From Paracoccus zhejiangensis (GTDB lineage Bacteria; Pseudomonadota; Alphaproteobacteria; Rhodobacterales; Rhodobacteraceae): a stretch of DNA of 64,000 nt. The stretch's first letter is position 1. Every line of letters begins with the position of its first letter. The stretch lies in the NCBI RefSeq assembly GCF_002847445.1, contig NZ_CP025430.1, positions 1,054,001-1,118,000 on the forward strand, read 5' to 3'. This document shows, piece by piece, positions 1-9,351 of the stretch. A program made the position numbers and the translations under genes. The notes beneath the pieces were generated by a model that was given only the letters and a program-made list of their open reading frames with translations, had not been told where the DNA came from and did no database searches.

Positions 1-1
1 C

Positions 2-904
2 CGGCTCGACGCCGATGTCTATGGCTGCCAGGAGCTCTGGGCGCCCGAGGCGCTGCAGCAGGCGCTGGACCAGTCGGGGCTTGCCGCCAGCCATCAGATC
101 GTCACCCCGCCGGGCCATCCGGGCACGAGGATCACCTGCGCGGCGGTGGTGCGGCGCGAGATGCTGGTGGGCGAGGCCGAATGGATCACCGACTTCCCGC
201 CCGAGATGGTGCTGCGCTCGACCGGCGACGATCCCCAGCAGCCGGCGATCGCGGTCGGGCTGCGCGGTTTCTCGCGTCCCGTCCTGCACCTGCAGGTGCA
301 GCCCGATCCCTCGACCCCGGTGATCCATGTCTTCGTCTGCCATTTCAAGTCGCGCCGCCCGGCCGAGGTCTGGCGCGAGCGCGACTGGTATGACCGCAAC
401 ATCCATGCCCCCCATGCCAATGCCATCGGCTACGCGCTCTCCACCATCCGCCGCACCGCCGAGGCCGCGGCCCTGCGGGTGCTCGCCACCCGGATCGCCA
501 AGGGCAGCCATGTCCCGGTGGTGATGATCGGCGACATGAATGACAGCAAGGACAGCAACACGCTGAACATCCTGACCGAGCAGCCGCGCTATCTCTCGAC
601 CCTGTCGCGGGGCGGCGGCGACAATGCCATGTACACGGCGCAGGTGCTGCAGGAATACCGCTCGGTCCGCGATGTCTACTACACCCATATCCATCAGGAC
701 ATGCATGACAGCCTGGACCACATCCTCGTCAGCGAGGAGTTCTATGACAATTCGCGCGACCGGTTGTGGCGTTTTGACGACATGCTGGTGGTGAACGACC
801 ACCTGAACTGGGACGATCACAAGACCAGTGGCACGAACGATCACGGGCTGATCGTCGCGCGCTTCCGCTGGCAGCCTCCCACGGCCGAGATGCCGTTCGT
901 CTGA
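2..904 (+). CDS. Endonuclease/exonuclease/phosphatase family protein, 5' end outside window
   Basis: The reading frame is open from the first bases of the window, so the N-terminus is missing; about 300 residues are visible. Near the start it reads YGCQELW, the usual glutamate-bearing strand of the EEP (DNase I-like) fold. Further on are GDMNDSKD, SLDHILV and, close to the C-terminus, GTNDHGLIVARF, which match the family's catalytic Asp/Asn and terminal Asp-His motifs. Members cleave phosphodiester bonds in nucleic acids, lipids or small molecules; the substrate cannot be told from this fragment. The stop TGA is 69 bases before the chosen hisC start. The family assignment is firm, the function is not. 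Confidence 0.8.
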   Translation, partial: RLDADVYGCQELWAPEALQQALDQSGLAASHQIVTPPGHPGTRITCAAVVRREMLVGEAEWITDFPPEMVLRSTGDDPQQPAIAVGLRGFSRPVLHLQVQPDPSTPVIHVFVCHFKSRRPAEVWRERDWYDRNIHAPHANAIGYALSTIRRTAEAAALRVLATRIAKGSHVPVVMIGDMNDSKDSNTLNILTEQPRYLSTLSRGGGDNAMYTAQVLQEYRSVRDVYYTHIHQDMHDSLDHILVSEEFYDNSRDRLWRFDDMLVVNDHLNWDDHKTSGTNDHGLIVARFRWQPPTAEMPFV

Positions 905-973
905 GGCCCGCGCCACCTTCCCTTGCCCCGCCGCCCCCGCTATGACGGCTGCGGAACAGCTGGGGGCAAGGGC

Positions 974-2068
974 ATGGCAGGGATCGCGGCGCAGCCGGGC
1001 ATCATGGAGATCGCGCTTTATGTCAGCGGCGAAAGCAAGCTGGCGGGCCGCAGCGATGTGCTGAAGCTGTCGGCCAATGAGAACCCCTATGGTTGCAGCC
1101 CCAATGCGACGGCGGCCTTCACCGCTGCGGCGACCGACCTGCACCGCTATCCGGCGACTGACCATGCCGGGTTGCGCCGGGCCATCGGCGAGGTTCACGG
1201 CCTCGATCCCGACCGGATCATCTGCGGCGTCGGCTCGGACGAGGTGCTGCAATTCGTGGCGCAGGCCTTTGCCGGCGCGGGTGACGAGGTCATCACCACA
1301 CAGCACGGCTTTGCCATGTACCCGATCCTCGCCCATGCGGTTGGCGCGACGCCGGTGACGGTGGCCGAGCGTGACCGCCGGATCGACGTGGACGCGATCC
1401 TTGCTGCGGTGACTGAGCGCACGCGGATCGTGTTCCTCGCCAATCCCGCCAATCCCACCGGCACCATGCTAAGTGCAGACGAGTTGCACAGGTTGGCCGC
1501 CGGCCTGCCCGAGAGCTGCCTCATGGTTCAGGATGGCGCCTATGCCGAGTTTGCCGAGGGGTTCGATGGCGGTATCTCACTGGTCGAGGCGTTCCCGAAT
1601 GTCATCATGACCCGGACCTTCTCGAAGATCCACGGGCTCGGCGGGCTGCGCATCGGCTGGGGATATGCCCGGCGCGAGGTGATCGACGTGCTGAACCGCC
1701 TTCGCCAGCCCTTCAACCTGTCGAACGCGCAGATGGCGGCGGCAGAAGCGGCGATCCGCGACACGGATTTCACCGCCCGCTGCGCCAGCGAGAATGCGCG
1801 CCTCAGGCGCTGGATGCGCGAGCAACTGGTGCAGATGGGTGTGGGTTGCGACGAAAGCCATGCCAATTTCCTGCTGGCGCGCTTTGCCAGCCCCGATCAG
1901 GCCAAGGCCTGTGACGCCGCCCTGCGCGAGGCCGGGATCATCGTCCGCCCGGTGGCCAGCTATGGCCTCCCCGAGGCGCTGCGGATCACCGTGGGCGACG
2001 AGGATGGCTGCCGCCGGGTGATCGGCATCATCAGTGATTTCATGGCAGATCAGCGGGGCGCGGCATGA
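974..2068 (+). CDS. hisC: Histidinol-phosphate aminotransferase
   Basis: This is a 364-residue class II PLP aminotransferase that converts imidazole-acetol phosphate and glutamate to histidinol phosphate in histidine synthesis. Many family members also transaminate prephenate or phenylpyruvate. The N-terminus reads [10 protein letters not shown], typical of alphaproteobacterial HisC. The PLP lysine lies in [19 protein letters not shown], with NPANPTGT and QDGAYAEF upstream. An in-frame ATG at 923 would add 17 residues unlike the family; the ATG at 974, preceded by a GGGGGCAAGG stretch, was chosen instead. The gene overlaps the prephenate dehydrogenase gene by 4 bases (ATGA), so the two are co-translated, which fits a shared role in aromatic amino acid synthesis. 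Confidence 0.93.
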   Translation: MAGIAAQPGIMEIALYVSGESKLAGRSDVLKLSANENPYGCSPNATAAFTAAATDLHRYPATDHAGLRRAIGEVHGLDPDRIICGVGSDEVLQFVAQAFAGAGDEVITTQHGFAMYPILAHAVGATPVTVAERDRRIDVDAILAAVTERTRIVFLANPANPTGTMLSADELHRLAAGLPESCLMVQDGAYAEFAEGFDGGISLVEAFPNVIMTRTFSKIHGLGGLRIGWGYARREVIDVLNRLRQPFNLSNAQMAAAEAAIRDTDFTARCASENARLRRWMREQLVQMGVGCDESHANFLLARFASPDQAKACDAALREAGIIVRPVASYGLPEALRITVGDEDGCRRVIGIISDFMADQRGAA

Positions 2069-3003
2069 GCGTGGTTTATGAACGTGTGGCCCTGATCGGG
2101 CTGGGGCTGATCGCGGGCTCGATGGCCCATGCCATGCGCGCCCATGGTCTGGCGGGACATGTCGCGGGCTATGCGCGATCATCAGAGACTCGCGAGACGG
2201 CGCGGCGCATCCATCTGTGCGACAGCATCCATGACAGCGCCGCCGAGGCGGTGAAGGATGCCGACCTGGTGGTGCTGGCGGTGCCGGTGCGCGCCATGGC
2301 CGAGGTGGCCGAGGCCATCGCCCCCTATCTGAAACCCGGCGCGACCGTCACCGATGTCGGCTCGGTCAAGCGTTCGGTCATCGAAGCAGTTGGCCCGCAT
2401 ATCCCCGAGGGCGTGCATTTCATCCCCGGCCACCCGCTGGCCGGGACCGAACATTCCGGTCCGCTGTCGGGCTTTGCTAGCCTGTTCCAGAACCGCTGGT
2501 GGCTTCTGACCCCGACCGAGGGCACCGACCCGGCGGCGCTGGCGCGGCTGCAGGACCTGATCCGCGGCATGGGCGCCAATACCGAGGACATGGAGGCCGG
2601 GCATCACGATCTGGTCCTGGCCGTGACCAGCCATGTGCCGCACCTGATCGCCTATACGATGGTGGGCGTGGCCGATCACCTGCGCCGGGTGACCGAAAGC
2701 GAGGTCATCAAGTATTCGGCGGCGGGGTTCCGCGATTTCACGCGCATCGCCGCCAGCGACCCGACCATGTGGCGCGACGTGTTCCTGGAAAACACCGATG
2801 CGACGCTGGATATCCTTGGGCGGTTCACCGAGGAGTTGTTCGTGCTGCAGCGCGCCATCCGCATGGGCGACGGGCAGCATCTGCACGATTATTTCACCCG
2901 CACCCGCGCCATCCGCCGCGGCATCATCGAGGCCGGTCAGGATACGGATGCTGCGGATTTCGGACGCAGCGCGGGGACGAAACAGGCCGACGGCAAGGGC
3001 TGA
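2065..3003 (+). CDS. tyrC: Prephenate/arogenate dehydrogenase family protein
   Basis: This 312-residue NAD(P)-dependent dehydrogenase oxidatively decarboxylates prephenate or arogenate on the way to tyrosine. The N-terminal Rossmann motif is [11 protein letters not shown] (residues about 8-18). [20 protein letters not shown] and [11 protein letters not shown] follow and are hallmark motifs of the family; the His in GHPLAG is the catalytic-region residue. The C-terminal helical half carries [13 protein letters not shown]. The start overlaps the hisC stop by 4 bases, a common pairing in Rhodobacteraceae. Whether it prefers prephenate or arogenate cannot be read from the sequence, so the tyrC symbol is tentative. 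It converges with the DUF2125 gene, whose stop is 9 bases away. Confidence 0.9.
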   Translation: MSVVYERVALIGLGLIAGSMAHAMRAHGLAGHVAGYARSSETRETARRIHLCDSIHDSAAEAVKDADLVVLAVPVRAMAEVAEAIAPYLKPGATVTDVGSVKRSVIEAVGPHIPEGVHFIPGHPLAGTEHSGPLSGFASLFQNRWWLLTPTEGTDPAALARLQDLIRGMGANTEDMEAGHHDLVLAVTSHVPHLIAYTMVGVADHLRRVTESEVIKYSAAGFRDFTRIAASDPTMWRDVFLENTDATLDILGRFTEELFVLQRAIRMGDGQHLHDYFTRTRAIRRGIIEAGQDTDAADFGRSAGTKQADGKG

Positions 3004-3012
3004 GCGAAGGGG

Positions 3013-4092
3013 TCAACCCTTCCGCGATCCAGGCAGCCGGGCGATCGGGATAGCGCCGAGGAACAGCTTGCCGTCGCGCAGGAACAGGGGCAGCCGCGTC
3101 TCGCCCTCGGCCGGTGCGGGGAAGGTAAAGCCGGTCCGCGCGGGCGCTGCAGGGACTTCGGCCCCCTCTTTCTGCACCGGCTCCATCGGGAATTGCGACA
3201 GCCCGTTCAGCACCACGTTGCCGAAGCTAACCCCCGCCGCCGGCATCAGCCCGGCATCGGACGCCGCCTTCAGCCAGGCCTGCCCGTCGGTGCTGTAAAG
3301 CGCCAGCCGTCCCGTGGGCAGACCCCGGTCATCGGTCAGCACTTCGCCGACCAGCCGCGCCGTCAGATCGCCGATGCTGAGCTCCATCCCGTCGCTGCGG
3401 AAACCGACGGGCCGCACCTGCTCGCGCTGGCCCTGCAACATGCCGCGCCCCGGCGCGGCATCGAGCCAGACCCGCGCCTGACCCTGCAGCCCCACCTGCC
3501 CCGGCAGGACAAGCGGCGGCAGGCCGAAGCCCGCCAGCACCGCCGGGTCCAGCCCATCGAGCGCCAGGTCCACATCATAGGCAGCGCCTGCCGCCGGCGG
3601 TGCGTCATGGCCAAGCGAGGCGAGCCGCGCGTCGGCTGACACCGCCTGCAGCAGCGCCTGTCCGTCCAGATCGACCACGCCCGAGGACAGGTTCACCCGC
3701 GACACCGCCATGTTCTTCGTCGGCGAGACGCGCAGCGACATTTCGGCCGCCTGCATCTGCGCCGCGACCGGCTGGCCGTCCAGCGTCAGTTGCGCGGTTT
3801 CGGGCAGGGTTGCGTGCAACTCGACCGGGGCGGTCGGCGGCACCCAGAGGTCAACCCAGGGCAAGGTCATTTCGACCGGCGCGCCGCGCAGCTGCCCGGT
3901 CACCTCGACCTGATCGGCGCGCAGCCCGATTCGGCGCGTCTCGCGCAGCGGCGTAACCGCGCTGGCGGCGACATCCTGACGCTGGTCGATCATCGCCGTC
4001 GCCCGTCCGGCCAGCCAGCTTTCCCCGCCCAGCCACACTCCGCCCACGAGAAGGGCAACCAGCACCACGATCCAGATCAGCACGCGCATCAA
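3013..4092 (-). CDS. DUF2125 family membrane-anchored protein
   Basis: This is a 359-residue protein with one N-terminal hydrophobic segment, residues 2-21 (MRVLIWIVVLVALLVGGVW), followed by a long region predicted to lie outside the membrane and rich in beta-strand-like text. It resembles alphaproteobacterial DUF2125 proteins, which often lie next to prephenate dehydrogenase genes as here. The terminal segment likely anchors the protein in the inner membrane with the rest in the periplasm. No enzymatic motif is visible and the function is unknown. Two ATG codons begin the gene (MM); either could be used. It is transcribed away from the cyclotransferase gene, with 100 bases between their starts. 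Confidence 0.75.
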   Translation of the reverse strand: MMRVLIWIVVLVALLVGGVWLGGESWLAGRATAMIDQRQDVAASAVTPLRETRRIGLRADQVEVTGQLRGAPVEMTLPWVDLWVPPTAPVELHATLPETAQLTLDGQPVAAQMQAAEMSLRVSPTKNMAVSRVNLSSGVVDLDGQALLQAVSADARLASLGHDAPPAAGAAYDVDLALDGLDPAVLAGFGLPPLVLPGQVGLQGQARVWLDAAPGRGMLQGQREQVRPVGFRSDGMELSIGDLTARLVGEVLTDDRGLPTGRLALYSTDGQAWLKAASDAGLMPAAGVSFGNVVLNGLSQFPMEPVQKEGAEVPAAPARTGFTFPAPAEGETRLPLFLRDGKLFLGAIPIARLPGSRKG

Positions 4093-4192
4093 GTCCTCAT
4101 TCCAAGGCTCCAGCCTCGCGCGGGTCGCGCGGGTCTTGGAACCGGCGGCATCGTGGCCTAACTTGGCATCAGACGGAAGGGCATCACGAAGA

Positions 4193-4771
4193 ATGTCATC
4201 ACTTCATTGGATATTTGGTTACGGCTCGCTGATGTGGGATCCGGGCTTCCGGGTGGTCGAGTCGGTGACCGCGCGGCTCGAGGGTTTCGCGCGCAGCTTC
4301 TGCCTGCGTTCGACCCGCTATCGCGGCACCAAGGAGGCGCCCGGCCTGGTGCTGGGTCTTGACGAGGACCCGGCAGCGTATTGCACCGGCATCGCCCTGC
4401 GCTTTGCCGATCAGGATCGCGACGAAGTGCTGGCCTATCTGCGCGAGCGGGAAATGGTCACCTATGCCTATCGCGAAGCGATCCTGCCCGTGACGCTCAG
4501 CGATGGCCGCAAGGTCGAGGCGCTGACCTATGTGATGCAGCGCGACCATGCCCAATATGCCGGCAACCTGTCGCCCTGCGAACAGGCCCGGATCATCTCG
4601 GACGCGCAGGGCTTGCGCGGGCCGAATGCCGATTACCTGTTCAACACCACCCGGCACCTGGCCCAGATCGGCCTGTCCTGCGCCGAGCTCGACAAGCTGT
4701 CCGAGGATGTGCGGCGCCTGATCGCAGAGCGCGGCAAGGGCCATGGCGAGGGCGATGGAAAGACCGGATAA
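4193..4771 (+). CDS. Gamma-glutamylcyclotransferase, ChaC-like
   Basis: This is a 192-residue ChaC-type cyclotransferase. The family splits glutathione into 5-oxoproline and Cys-Gly in the cytoplasm. The nucleotide-loop-like signature FGYGSLMWDP is at residues 6-15. The segment YLREREMVTYAYRE carries the glutamates from which the catalytic acid is drawn, and the C-terminal half has GPNADYL and NTTRHL, both typical. An upstream in-frame ATG at 4136 would add 19 residues with no family similarity; the ATG at 4193 places the signature at the expected distance from the N-terminus. No partner genes for glutathione turnover lie nearby. Confidence 0.87.
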   Translation: MSSLHWIFGYGSLMWDPGFRVVESVTARLEGFARSFCLRSTRYRGTKEAPGLVLGLDEDPAAYCTGIALRFADQDRDEVLAYLREREMVTYAYREAILPVTLSDGRKVEALTYVMQRDHAQYAGNLSPCEQARIISDAQGLRGPNADYLFNTTRHLAQIGLSCAELDKLSEDVRRLIAERGKGHGEGDGKTG

Positions 4772-4790
4772 TCTTATCCTTTCTGCCTGC

Positions 4791-4819
4791 TTGGCAAGTG
4801 GCAGAGTGGCCCCTACACT
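4791..4819 (+). promoter_or_regulatory. Putative sigma-70 promoter of the ExbB/OmpA-like unit
   Basis: TTGGCA (4791-4796) and TACACT (4814-4819) are separated by 17 bases. This gives a start about 35 bases before the TTG start of the ExbB-like gene. The spacing and match are good, but no experiment supports it. Confidence 0.5.
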
Positions 4820-4860
4820 CGCCCCTGATCCCACAGGGAACAGCACGGGGCGCGACACAG

Positions 4861-6237
4861 TTGACTGATCCGACCACCGACCCGACCGGCCAGCCCCGCA
4901 GTCCCGACGAGCGTGGCAGCGGTTCCGCCCGCCGCCGCATCACCGCCAAACGGGCCGAGCGTCTGGGGGCGGTGGTCAAGCCGCAATTCTCGCAGCCGGT
5001 GCGGCAGATCTTCCTGATGGGGACGGTTCTGGTGCTGGTCATCCTCGGCGCCTGGTTCGCCTATGGTCGCATCCTGCCGATCTTTGCCGCCAACCGCTTC
5101 CTGAACGGGCTGATCCTCGGTGTCTTCGTCCTCGGCGTGCTGGCCTGCTTCTGGCAGGTGGCGCAGCTGGTGCAATCGGTCAGCTGGATCGAGCGTTTCG
5201 CCGCCTCGCGCCGCGAGGCGCTGGCCGTGGGGCGTTCGGTCGGCTCTGCCGAGGCCGACCAGTCCAGCGATGCGCCGCGCCTGCTGGCCCCCTTGGCCGC
5301 GCTGCTGGGCAATCGCGACGCCACTGGCGGGGTGATCTCGACCGGGGCCAGTCGCTCGATCCTCGATTCGGTCGCCACCCGCATCGACGAAGCGCGCGAC
5401 ATCACCCGCTATCTCGCCAACCTGCTGATCTTCCTCGGGCTTCTGGGCACCTTCTACGGCCTCGCCACCACCGTTCCGGCGGTGGTCGAGACCATCCGGG
5501 CGCTGGCCCCGCAGGAGGGTGAAACCGGGGTCGAGGTCTTTGCCAAGCTGATGGGCGGGCTCGAGGCGCAGCTGGGCGGCATGGCCGTGGCCTTTTCCTC
5601 GTCGCTTCTTGGTCTGGCCGGATCGCTGGTCGTGGGCCTCTTGGAACTTTTCGCCACCCATGGCCAGAACCGCTTCTTCCGCGAGTTGGAAGAGTGGATG
5701 TCCGGCTTTACCCGCATCTCGCTGGCGGGGTCCGAGGATGATGCCATCGATCAGGCGGCGATCGCCGGTTTCCTTGACCAGATGGCCGGGCAGATGGACC
5801 GGCTGCAGCAATTCCACGCCGAACGCGATGCCGACCGCGACCAGGCAGCCGAGCAGGCGGACGAACGGGTGGTGGTCATGGCCGAGTCGGTCGAGGCGCT
5901 GCTGCGCCAGGTCGTGGCCGAGCGCGAGGCGACCGTCGCCCGCGCCGCCTCGCTGAACTCGGCGCTGAACCGCATCGCCGACGGGCAGGACCGGCTGATC
6001 GCGCAGGGCGAGGCCGGCGGCACCGCCGCGCCGGGCGCGGGCAACCTGGTGGGGATCGAGGCGGCGCTGCTGCGGCTGTCCGATGACCTGAACATCGGGC
6101 GCGAGGAGATGCTGGTCGAGTTGCGCTCGGACCTCTTGGTGCTGACCCGGGCGGTGCGGGCCGCGCGCTTTGGCGATCCGTTCCGCGACGACAAGCTGCC
6201 ACCCCTGCGCGGGCAACCGCCGCGCGATCCGGGCTAG
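4861..6237 (+). CDS. MotA/TolQ/ExbB proton-channel family membrane protein
   Basis: This is a 458-residue inner-membrane protein. Hydrophobic segments lie near residues 50-68, 80-104, 186-206 and 240-264, and a charged, coiled-coil-prone cytoplasmic tail runs to the end. The last two segments (LLIFLGLLGTFYGLATTV and GGMAVAFSSSLLGLAGSLV) match the MotA/TolQ/ExbB domain, which forms ion channels that drive a partner anchored in the periplasm. The proposed start is TTG at 4861; the nearest in-frame ATG is far upstream inside the cyclotransferase gene. The next gene, 8 bases on, encodes the expected single-pass OmpA-type partner. The pair is annotated in relatives as ExbB plus peptidoglycan-binding protein; what it powers is unknown. 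Confidence 0.8.
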   Translation: MTDPTTDPTGQPRSPDERGSGSARRRITAKRAERLGAVVKPQFSQPVRQIFLMGTVLVLVILGAWFAYGRILPIFAANRFLNGLILGVFVLGVLACFWQVAQLVQSVSWIERFAASRREALAVGRSVGSAEADQSSDAPRLLAPLAALLGNRDATGGVISTGASRSILDSVATRIDEARDITRYLANLLIFLGLLGTFYGLATTVPAVVETIRALAPQEGETGVEVFAKLMGGLEAQLGGMAVAFSSSLLGLAGSLVVGLLELFATHGQNRFFRELEEWMSGFTRISLAGSEDDAIDQAAIAGFLDQMAGQMDRLQQFHAERDADRDQAAEQADERVVVMAESVEALLRQVVAEREATVARAASLNSALNRIADGQDRLIAQGEAGGTAAPGAGNLVGIEAALLRLSDDLNIGREEMLVELRSDLLVLTRAVRAARFGDPFRDDKLPPLRGQPPRDPG

Positions 6238-6245
6238 GTTCGCCG

Positions 6246-7964
6246 ATGGCCCTCAACCGCGCCTCGAACAAGCGTTTCTCGACCAATATCTGGCCGGGCT
6301 TCGTCGATGCGCTGGCGACGCTGTTGATGGTGATGATCTTCGTCCTCACCATTGCGCTGGTGGTGCAATCGGTGCTGCGCGACCAGATCACCAGCAAGGA
6401 TGACGAGATCGCCCTGCAGGACCAGCAGTTGGCCACGCAGGACCAGCGGCTCTCGGCGCAGGAACAGCGGCTTGGCGTGCTGGGCAGCCAGGTCGCGCAG
6501 CTGACCGGCGCGCTGACCGCCTCCGAGGACGAGGCGGCGGCGCTTGGCGGGCAACTGGCCGATGCCGAGGCCGAGGCGCGGCGCCGCGCCGCCGAGATCA
6601 CCCGGCTCAGCACCGACCTGACCGCCCGCCGCCAGCAGCTTGCCGCGCAGGAACAGAAGCTGGCCCAGACCGGGCAGGAGCTGGAGCAGGCGCAAAGCCG
6701 GATGAGCGATTTCGAGGCCGAAGTGGCCGCCCTGATCGCCGCGCGCGAGGCTGGCACGGCGCAGGCCGCGACACGGGAAGCGGAGTTGCAAAGCCAGCTG
6801 GCCGAGGAACAGCGCAAATCCTCGGCCGCCGAACTGGCGGTCGCGGCGGCACGGGACGAGATCGATGCGCAGGCCGAACAGGCAAGGCTGGCCGCCGCCC
6901 GCCGCGATGCGTTGCAGGCACTGATCGCCGACCTGCGCAGTCGTGGCTCGGGCGCCGCCGCCGACCAGGCACAGTTGCAGACCGCACTGAGCGAGGCCGA
7001 GGCGGCACGACTGGCCGAATCCGAAGCCGCCAAGGCCCTGCGCGCGCGGCTGGAAAGCGCCGATAGCGAGCTGACGGCGATGACCCTGTCGCTGGAGGAA
7101 AGCCGCCGCAAAGCCGAGGAGACGCTGACCCTGCTGGCCGCCGCCGAGGCCGCGCGCGAGCGTCTGGGGGGCGAGATCGCGGAAAAAGCCACCGAGGCCG
7201 AGCAACAGGCGGCTCTGCTGGCGACGGCGCGGGCGGAACTGGCCAAGCAAGAGGATCTGTCAGCCGAAGGTCAGCGCCGGGTGGCGCTGCTGAACGAACA
7301 GGTGGCCTCGCTGACCGGGCAGCTGGGCCGGCTGCAAGCCGCGCTGGATAGTGCCGGCGAGGGACAGGAAACGGCGGAATTGCGGGTGGCGGAACTGGGC
7401 CAGCAATTGAACGCCGCGCTTTTGCGGACCTCCGAGGAACGGCAGGCGCGGCTGGCCTTGGAACAGCAGGCACGCGAAGCCGCCGAGGCCGAGGCCAAGG
7501 ATCTGGCCCGCTATCGCTCGGAATTCTTCGGCCGGCTGTCGCAGATCCTGCAGGGACGCGAGGGCGTCGAGGTGGTGGGCGACCGCTTCGTCTTTTCCTC
7601 GGAGGTGCTGTTCCAGCCCGGCGAAGCCGCGCTGTCCGAAGCCGGTCGCACGCAGGTCCGCAATGTCACCGGCCTGCTCGACAGCGTCTCCAGCGAGATC
7701 CCGCCCGAGATCGACTGGATCATCCGCGTCGATGGGCATACGGACAACCTGCCGCTGTCGGGCACCGGCCGCTACCGCGACAACTGGGAACTCAGCCAGG
7801 CCCGCGCGCTGGCCGTGGTGCGCTACATGATCGACGAGCTGGGCTTCCCGGCGGGGCGTGTCGCCGCCACCGGCTTTGCCGATACCCGCCCGGTTGCCGC
7901 CGGGGACACGCCCGAGGCGCGGGCGCTGAACCGCCGGATCGAGCTGAAGCTGACCGAACGCTGA
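6246..7964 (+). CDS. OmpA/MotB-like peptidoglycan-binding protein with long coiled coil
   Basis: This is a 572-residue protein with a single membrane segment at residues about 21-43. That segment begins PGFVDALATLLMVM, so Asp21 sits where MotB, TolR and ExbD carry the ion-conducting Asp. Residues about 45-425 are an almost unbroken Glu/Gln/Ala/Arg/Leu coiled coil. The C-terminus (from about 440) is an OmpA-like domain with VDGHTDNLPLSG, ELSQARA and NRRIELKL, which binds peptidoglycan. With the channel protein just upstream it should form a stator-like, ion-driven complex spanning inner membrane and cell wall. The coil is far longer than in MotB. No lipoprotein, flagellar or TonB gene is adjacent. 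Confidence 0.83.
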   Translation: MALNRASNKRFSTNIWPGFVDALATLLMVMIFVLTIALVVQSVLRDQITSKDDEIALQDQQLATQDQRLSAQEQRLGVLGSQVAQLTGALTASEDEAAALGGQLADAEAEARRRAAEITRLSTDLTARRQQLAAQEQKLAQTGQELEQAQSRMSDFEAEVAALIAAREAGTAQAATREAELQSQLAEEQRKSSAAELAVAAARDEIDAQAEQARLAAARRDALQALIADLRSRGSGAAADQAQLQTALSEAEAARLAESEAAKALRARLESADSELTAMTLSLEESRRKAEETLTLLAAAEAARERLGGEIAEKATEAEQQAALLATARAELAKQEDLSAEGQRRVALLNEQVASLTGQLGRLQAALDSAGEGQETAELRVAELGQQLNAALLRTSEERQARLALEQQAREAAEAEAKDLARYRSEFFGRLSQILQGREGVEVVGDRFVFSSEVLFQPGEAALSEAGRTQVRNVTGLLDSVSSEIPPEIDWIIRVDGHTDNLPLSGTGRYRDNWELSQARALAVVRYMIDELGFPAGRVAATGFADTRPVAAGDTPEARALNRRIELKLTER

Positions 7965-8009
7965 CCACCCCGCCTTGCGGGGGATTTCGCCGCCCCCTAT
8001 CTTGCGGCT

Positions 8010-8435
8010 ATGAGTCCCGCACCCCTGAACCTGATGAAGCTTTGCGTCGGCGCCGACGCGCCCGAGGACCTGCTGGCCTGGCAGCAGATGCGCTTTGGCG
8101 GCGGCACCGCCTGCCACGTCACCCGCATGTGGCCCAAGCGCGAGGACGAACTGTTGCAGGGCGGTTCGCTTTACTGGGTGTTCAAGGGGGTGATGTCGGC
8201 GCGCCAGCGGCTGATCGGGCTCGAGGAGCGCATCGGCGAGGACGGCATCCGCCGCTGCGCCCTGATGCTGGACCCGGACCTGATCCGCGTCACCGCCGTT
8301 CCCCGCCGTCCGTTCCAAGGCTGGCGCTACCTGAAAGGCGCGGAGGCACCGATCGACCTGCCGCGCGGCGCCGCGAATGACACGCCCCTGCCGCCCGAGG
8401 TCGCTGCAAGACTGGCCGAGATGGGGCTGATCTGA
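8010..8435 (+). CDS. DUF1489 family protein
   Basis: This is a 141-residue soluble protein matching the DUF1489 family of alphaproteobacteria. Recognisable stretches are NLMKLCVGA near the start, WQQMRF, HVTRMWPKR, GSLYWVFKG and RPFQGWRYL near the C-terminus. No catalytic motif is obvious and the function is unknown. It stands alone, 45 bases after the OmpA-like gene, and is followed by a tRNA-Gly gene. Confidence 0.8.
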   Translation: MSPAPLNLMKLCVGADAPEDLLAWQQMRFGGGTACHVTRMWPKREDELLQGGSLYWVFKGVMSARQRLIGLEERIGEDGIRRCALMLDPDLIRVTAVPRRPFQGWRYLKGAEAPIDLPRGAANDTPLPPEVAARLAEMGLI

Positions 8436-8450
8436 CCACCACGCGTGGTC

Positions 8451-8479
8451 TTGACGGCTTTCGACCCTTGGGCTAGGTC
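8451..8479 (+). promoter_or_regulatory. Putative tRNA-Gly promoter
   Basis: TTGACG (8451-8456) and TAGGTC (8474-8479) are separated by 17 bases. Transcription would begin a few bases before the mature tRNA at 8491. Confidence 0.45.
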
Positions 8480-8490
8480 ACGAGACGCAA

Positions 8491-8564
8491 GCGGGTGTAG
8501 CTCAATGGTAGAGCAGCAGCTTCCCAAGCTGAATACGAGGGTTCGATTCCCTTCACCCGCTCCA
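8491..8564 (+). tRNA. tRNA-Gly (CCC)
   Basis: A 74-base tRNA folds cleanly. Acceptor arm GCGGGTG pairs with CACCCGC, the D arm is GCTC/GAGC, and the T arm is GAGGG-TTCGATT-CCCTT. The anticodon loop TTCCCAA gives anticodon CCC, which reads GGG glycine codons. The discriminator T and CCA are encoded in the DNA. It borders the uronate catabolic cluster, but no repeat of its 3' end was seen further on. Confidence 0.95.
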
Positions 8565-8586
8565 GTTTCCCAGATTACCGCCGAAT

Positions 8587-9315
8587 TTACCGCCGCACAG
8601 CCCGCAGATGCTCGCGATAGCGCGCCTGACTGTTCTTCAGATGCCGCCGCATGGCGTCGCGCGCTGCCGTCTCGTTGCCATCCTGGATCGCCGCGACAAT
8701 GGCCTCGTGCTCGGCCTCGAGGATGCGGGCATAGTCTAGGGTGATCTGTGGTTCGTCGCCATCGGTGACGGCGCGGCGCGGGATCAGCGTCTGGCCCAGA
8801 AGCCGCAGGAATTCGCTGAAGCGCGGGTTGTTGGCCGCCTCGGCGATGGCGAGGTGAAAGGCGAAATCCGCGTCCGAGGTGGGCTGGCCGCTGGCCGCCA
8901 GCCGGCCGAGACGCCCGAAGGCCTCGACGATGGCCTCTTCCTGCGCGGGGGAGCGGCGCAAAGCGGCGAAACCGGCGGCGTCACCCTCGACCGCCGTGCG
9001 CAGTTCCAGCATCTCGATCAGCGACGAGACCCGGGCGAGGTCCAGATTGCCGAAGGGCAAGGGCTGCGGCGCCGGCGGTTCCAGCACGAAGACCCCGGCC
9101 CCCTGGCGCGGCTCGACCAGCCCGTCCGAGCGCAGGGCGGCAATCGCCTCGCGCACCACGGTGCGGCTGACGCCGAATTCGCGGGTCAACTGCGCCTCGG
9201 AAGGCAGCCGGTCGCCGGGCTTGTGGCTGCCATCGGCGATGCGGGCACGCAGCGCGTCCTGCACCTTGACCACCAGTGTCTGGCCCGGCTGTTCCCCGCC
9301 TGTCGATCTGCTCAT
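8587..9315 (-). CDS. GntR family regulator, FadR subfamily (first of two)
   Basis: This is a 242-residue repressor-type regulator. The N-terminal winged helix (residues about 13-80) contains GDRLPSEAQLTREFGVSRTV and VREAIAALRSDGLVEPRQG. The C-terminal FCD effector domain has its metal-site residues in DADFAFHLAIAEA, EHEAIVAA and MRRHL. It is divergent from kduI across 221 bases that hold three copies of TCATACA, so it very likely regulates kduI-kduD and itself. The effector is probably a uronate-pathway intermediate, inferred from context. It is a clear paralog of the GntR protein at 13241. Confidence 0.9.
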   Translation of the reverse strand: MSRSTGGEQPGQTLVVKVQDALRARIADGSHKPGDRLPSEAQLTREFGVSRTVVREAIAALRSDGLVEPRQGAGVFVLEPPAPQPLPFGNLDLARVSSLIEMLELRTAVEGDAAGFAALRRSPAQEEAIVEAFGRLGRLAASGQPTSDADFAFHLAIAEAANNPRFSEFLRLLGQTLIPRRAVTDGDEPQITLDYARILEAEHEAIVAAIQDGNETAARDAMRRHLKNSQARYREHLRAVRR

Positions 9316-9351
9316 CTGCGCCTCCCTGCCCGGCCGTTGCTTCGACCGCGT

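Noticed and set aside
4861..7964. ExbB/MotA plus OmpA pair as part of a Zorya anti-phage system
   Set aside because: ZorA and ZorB have the same two domain types, but no ZorC, ZorD or ZorE gene is nearby and the neighbours are housekeeping genes. The OmpA partner is also far longer than ZorB.
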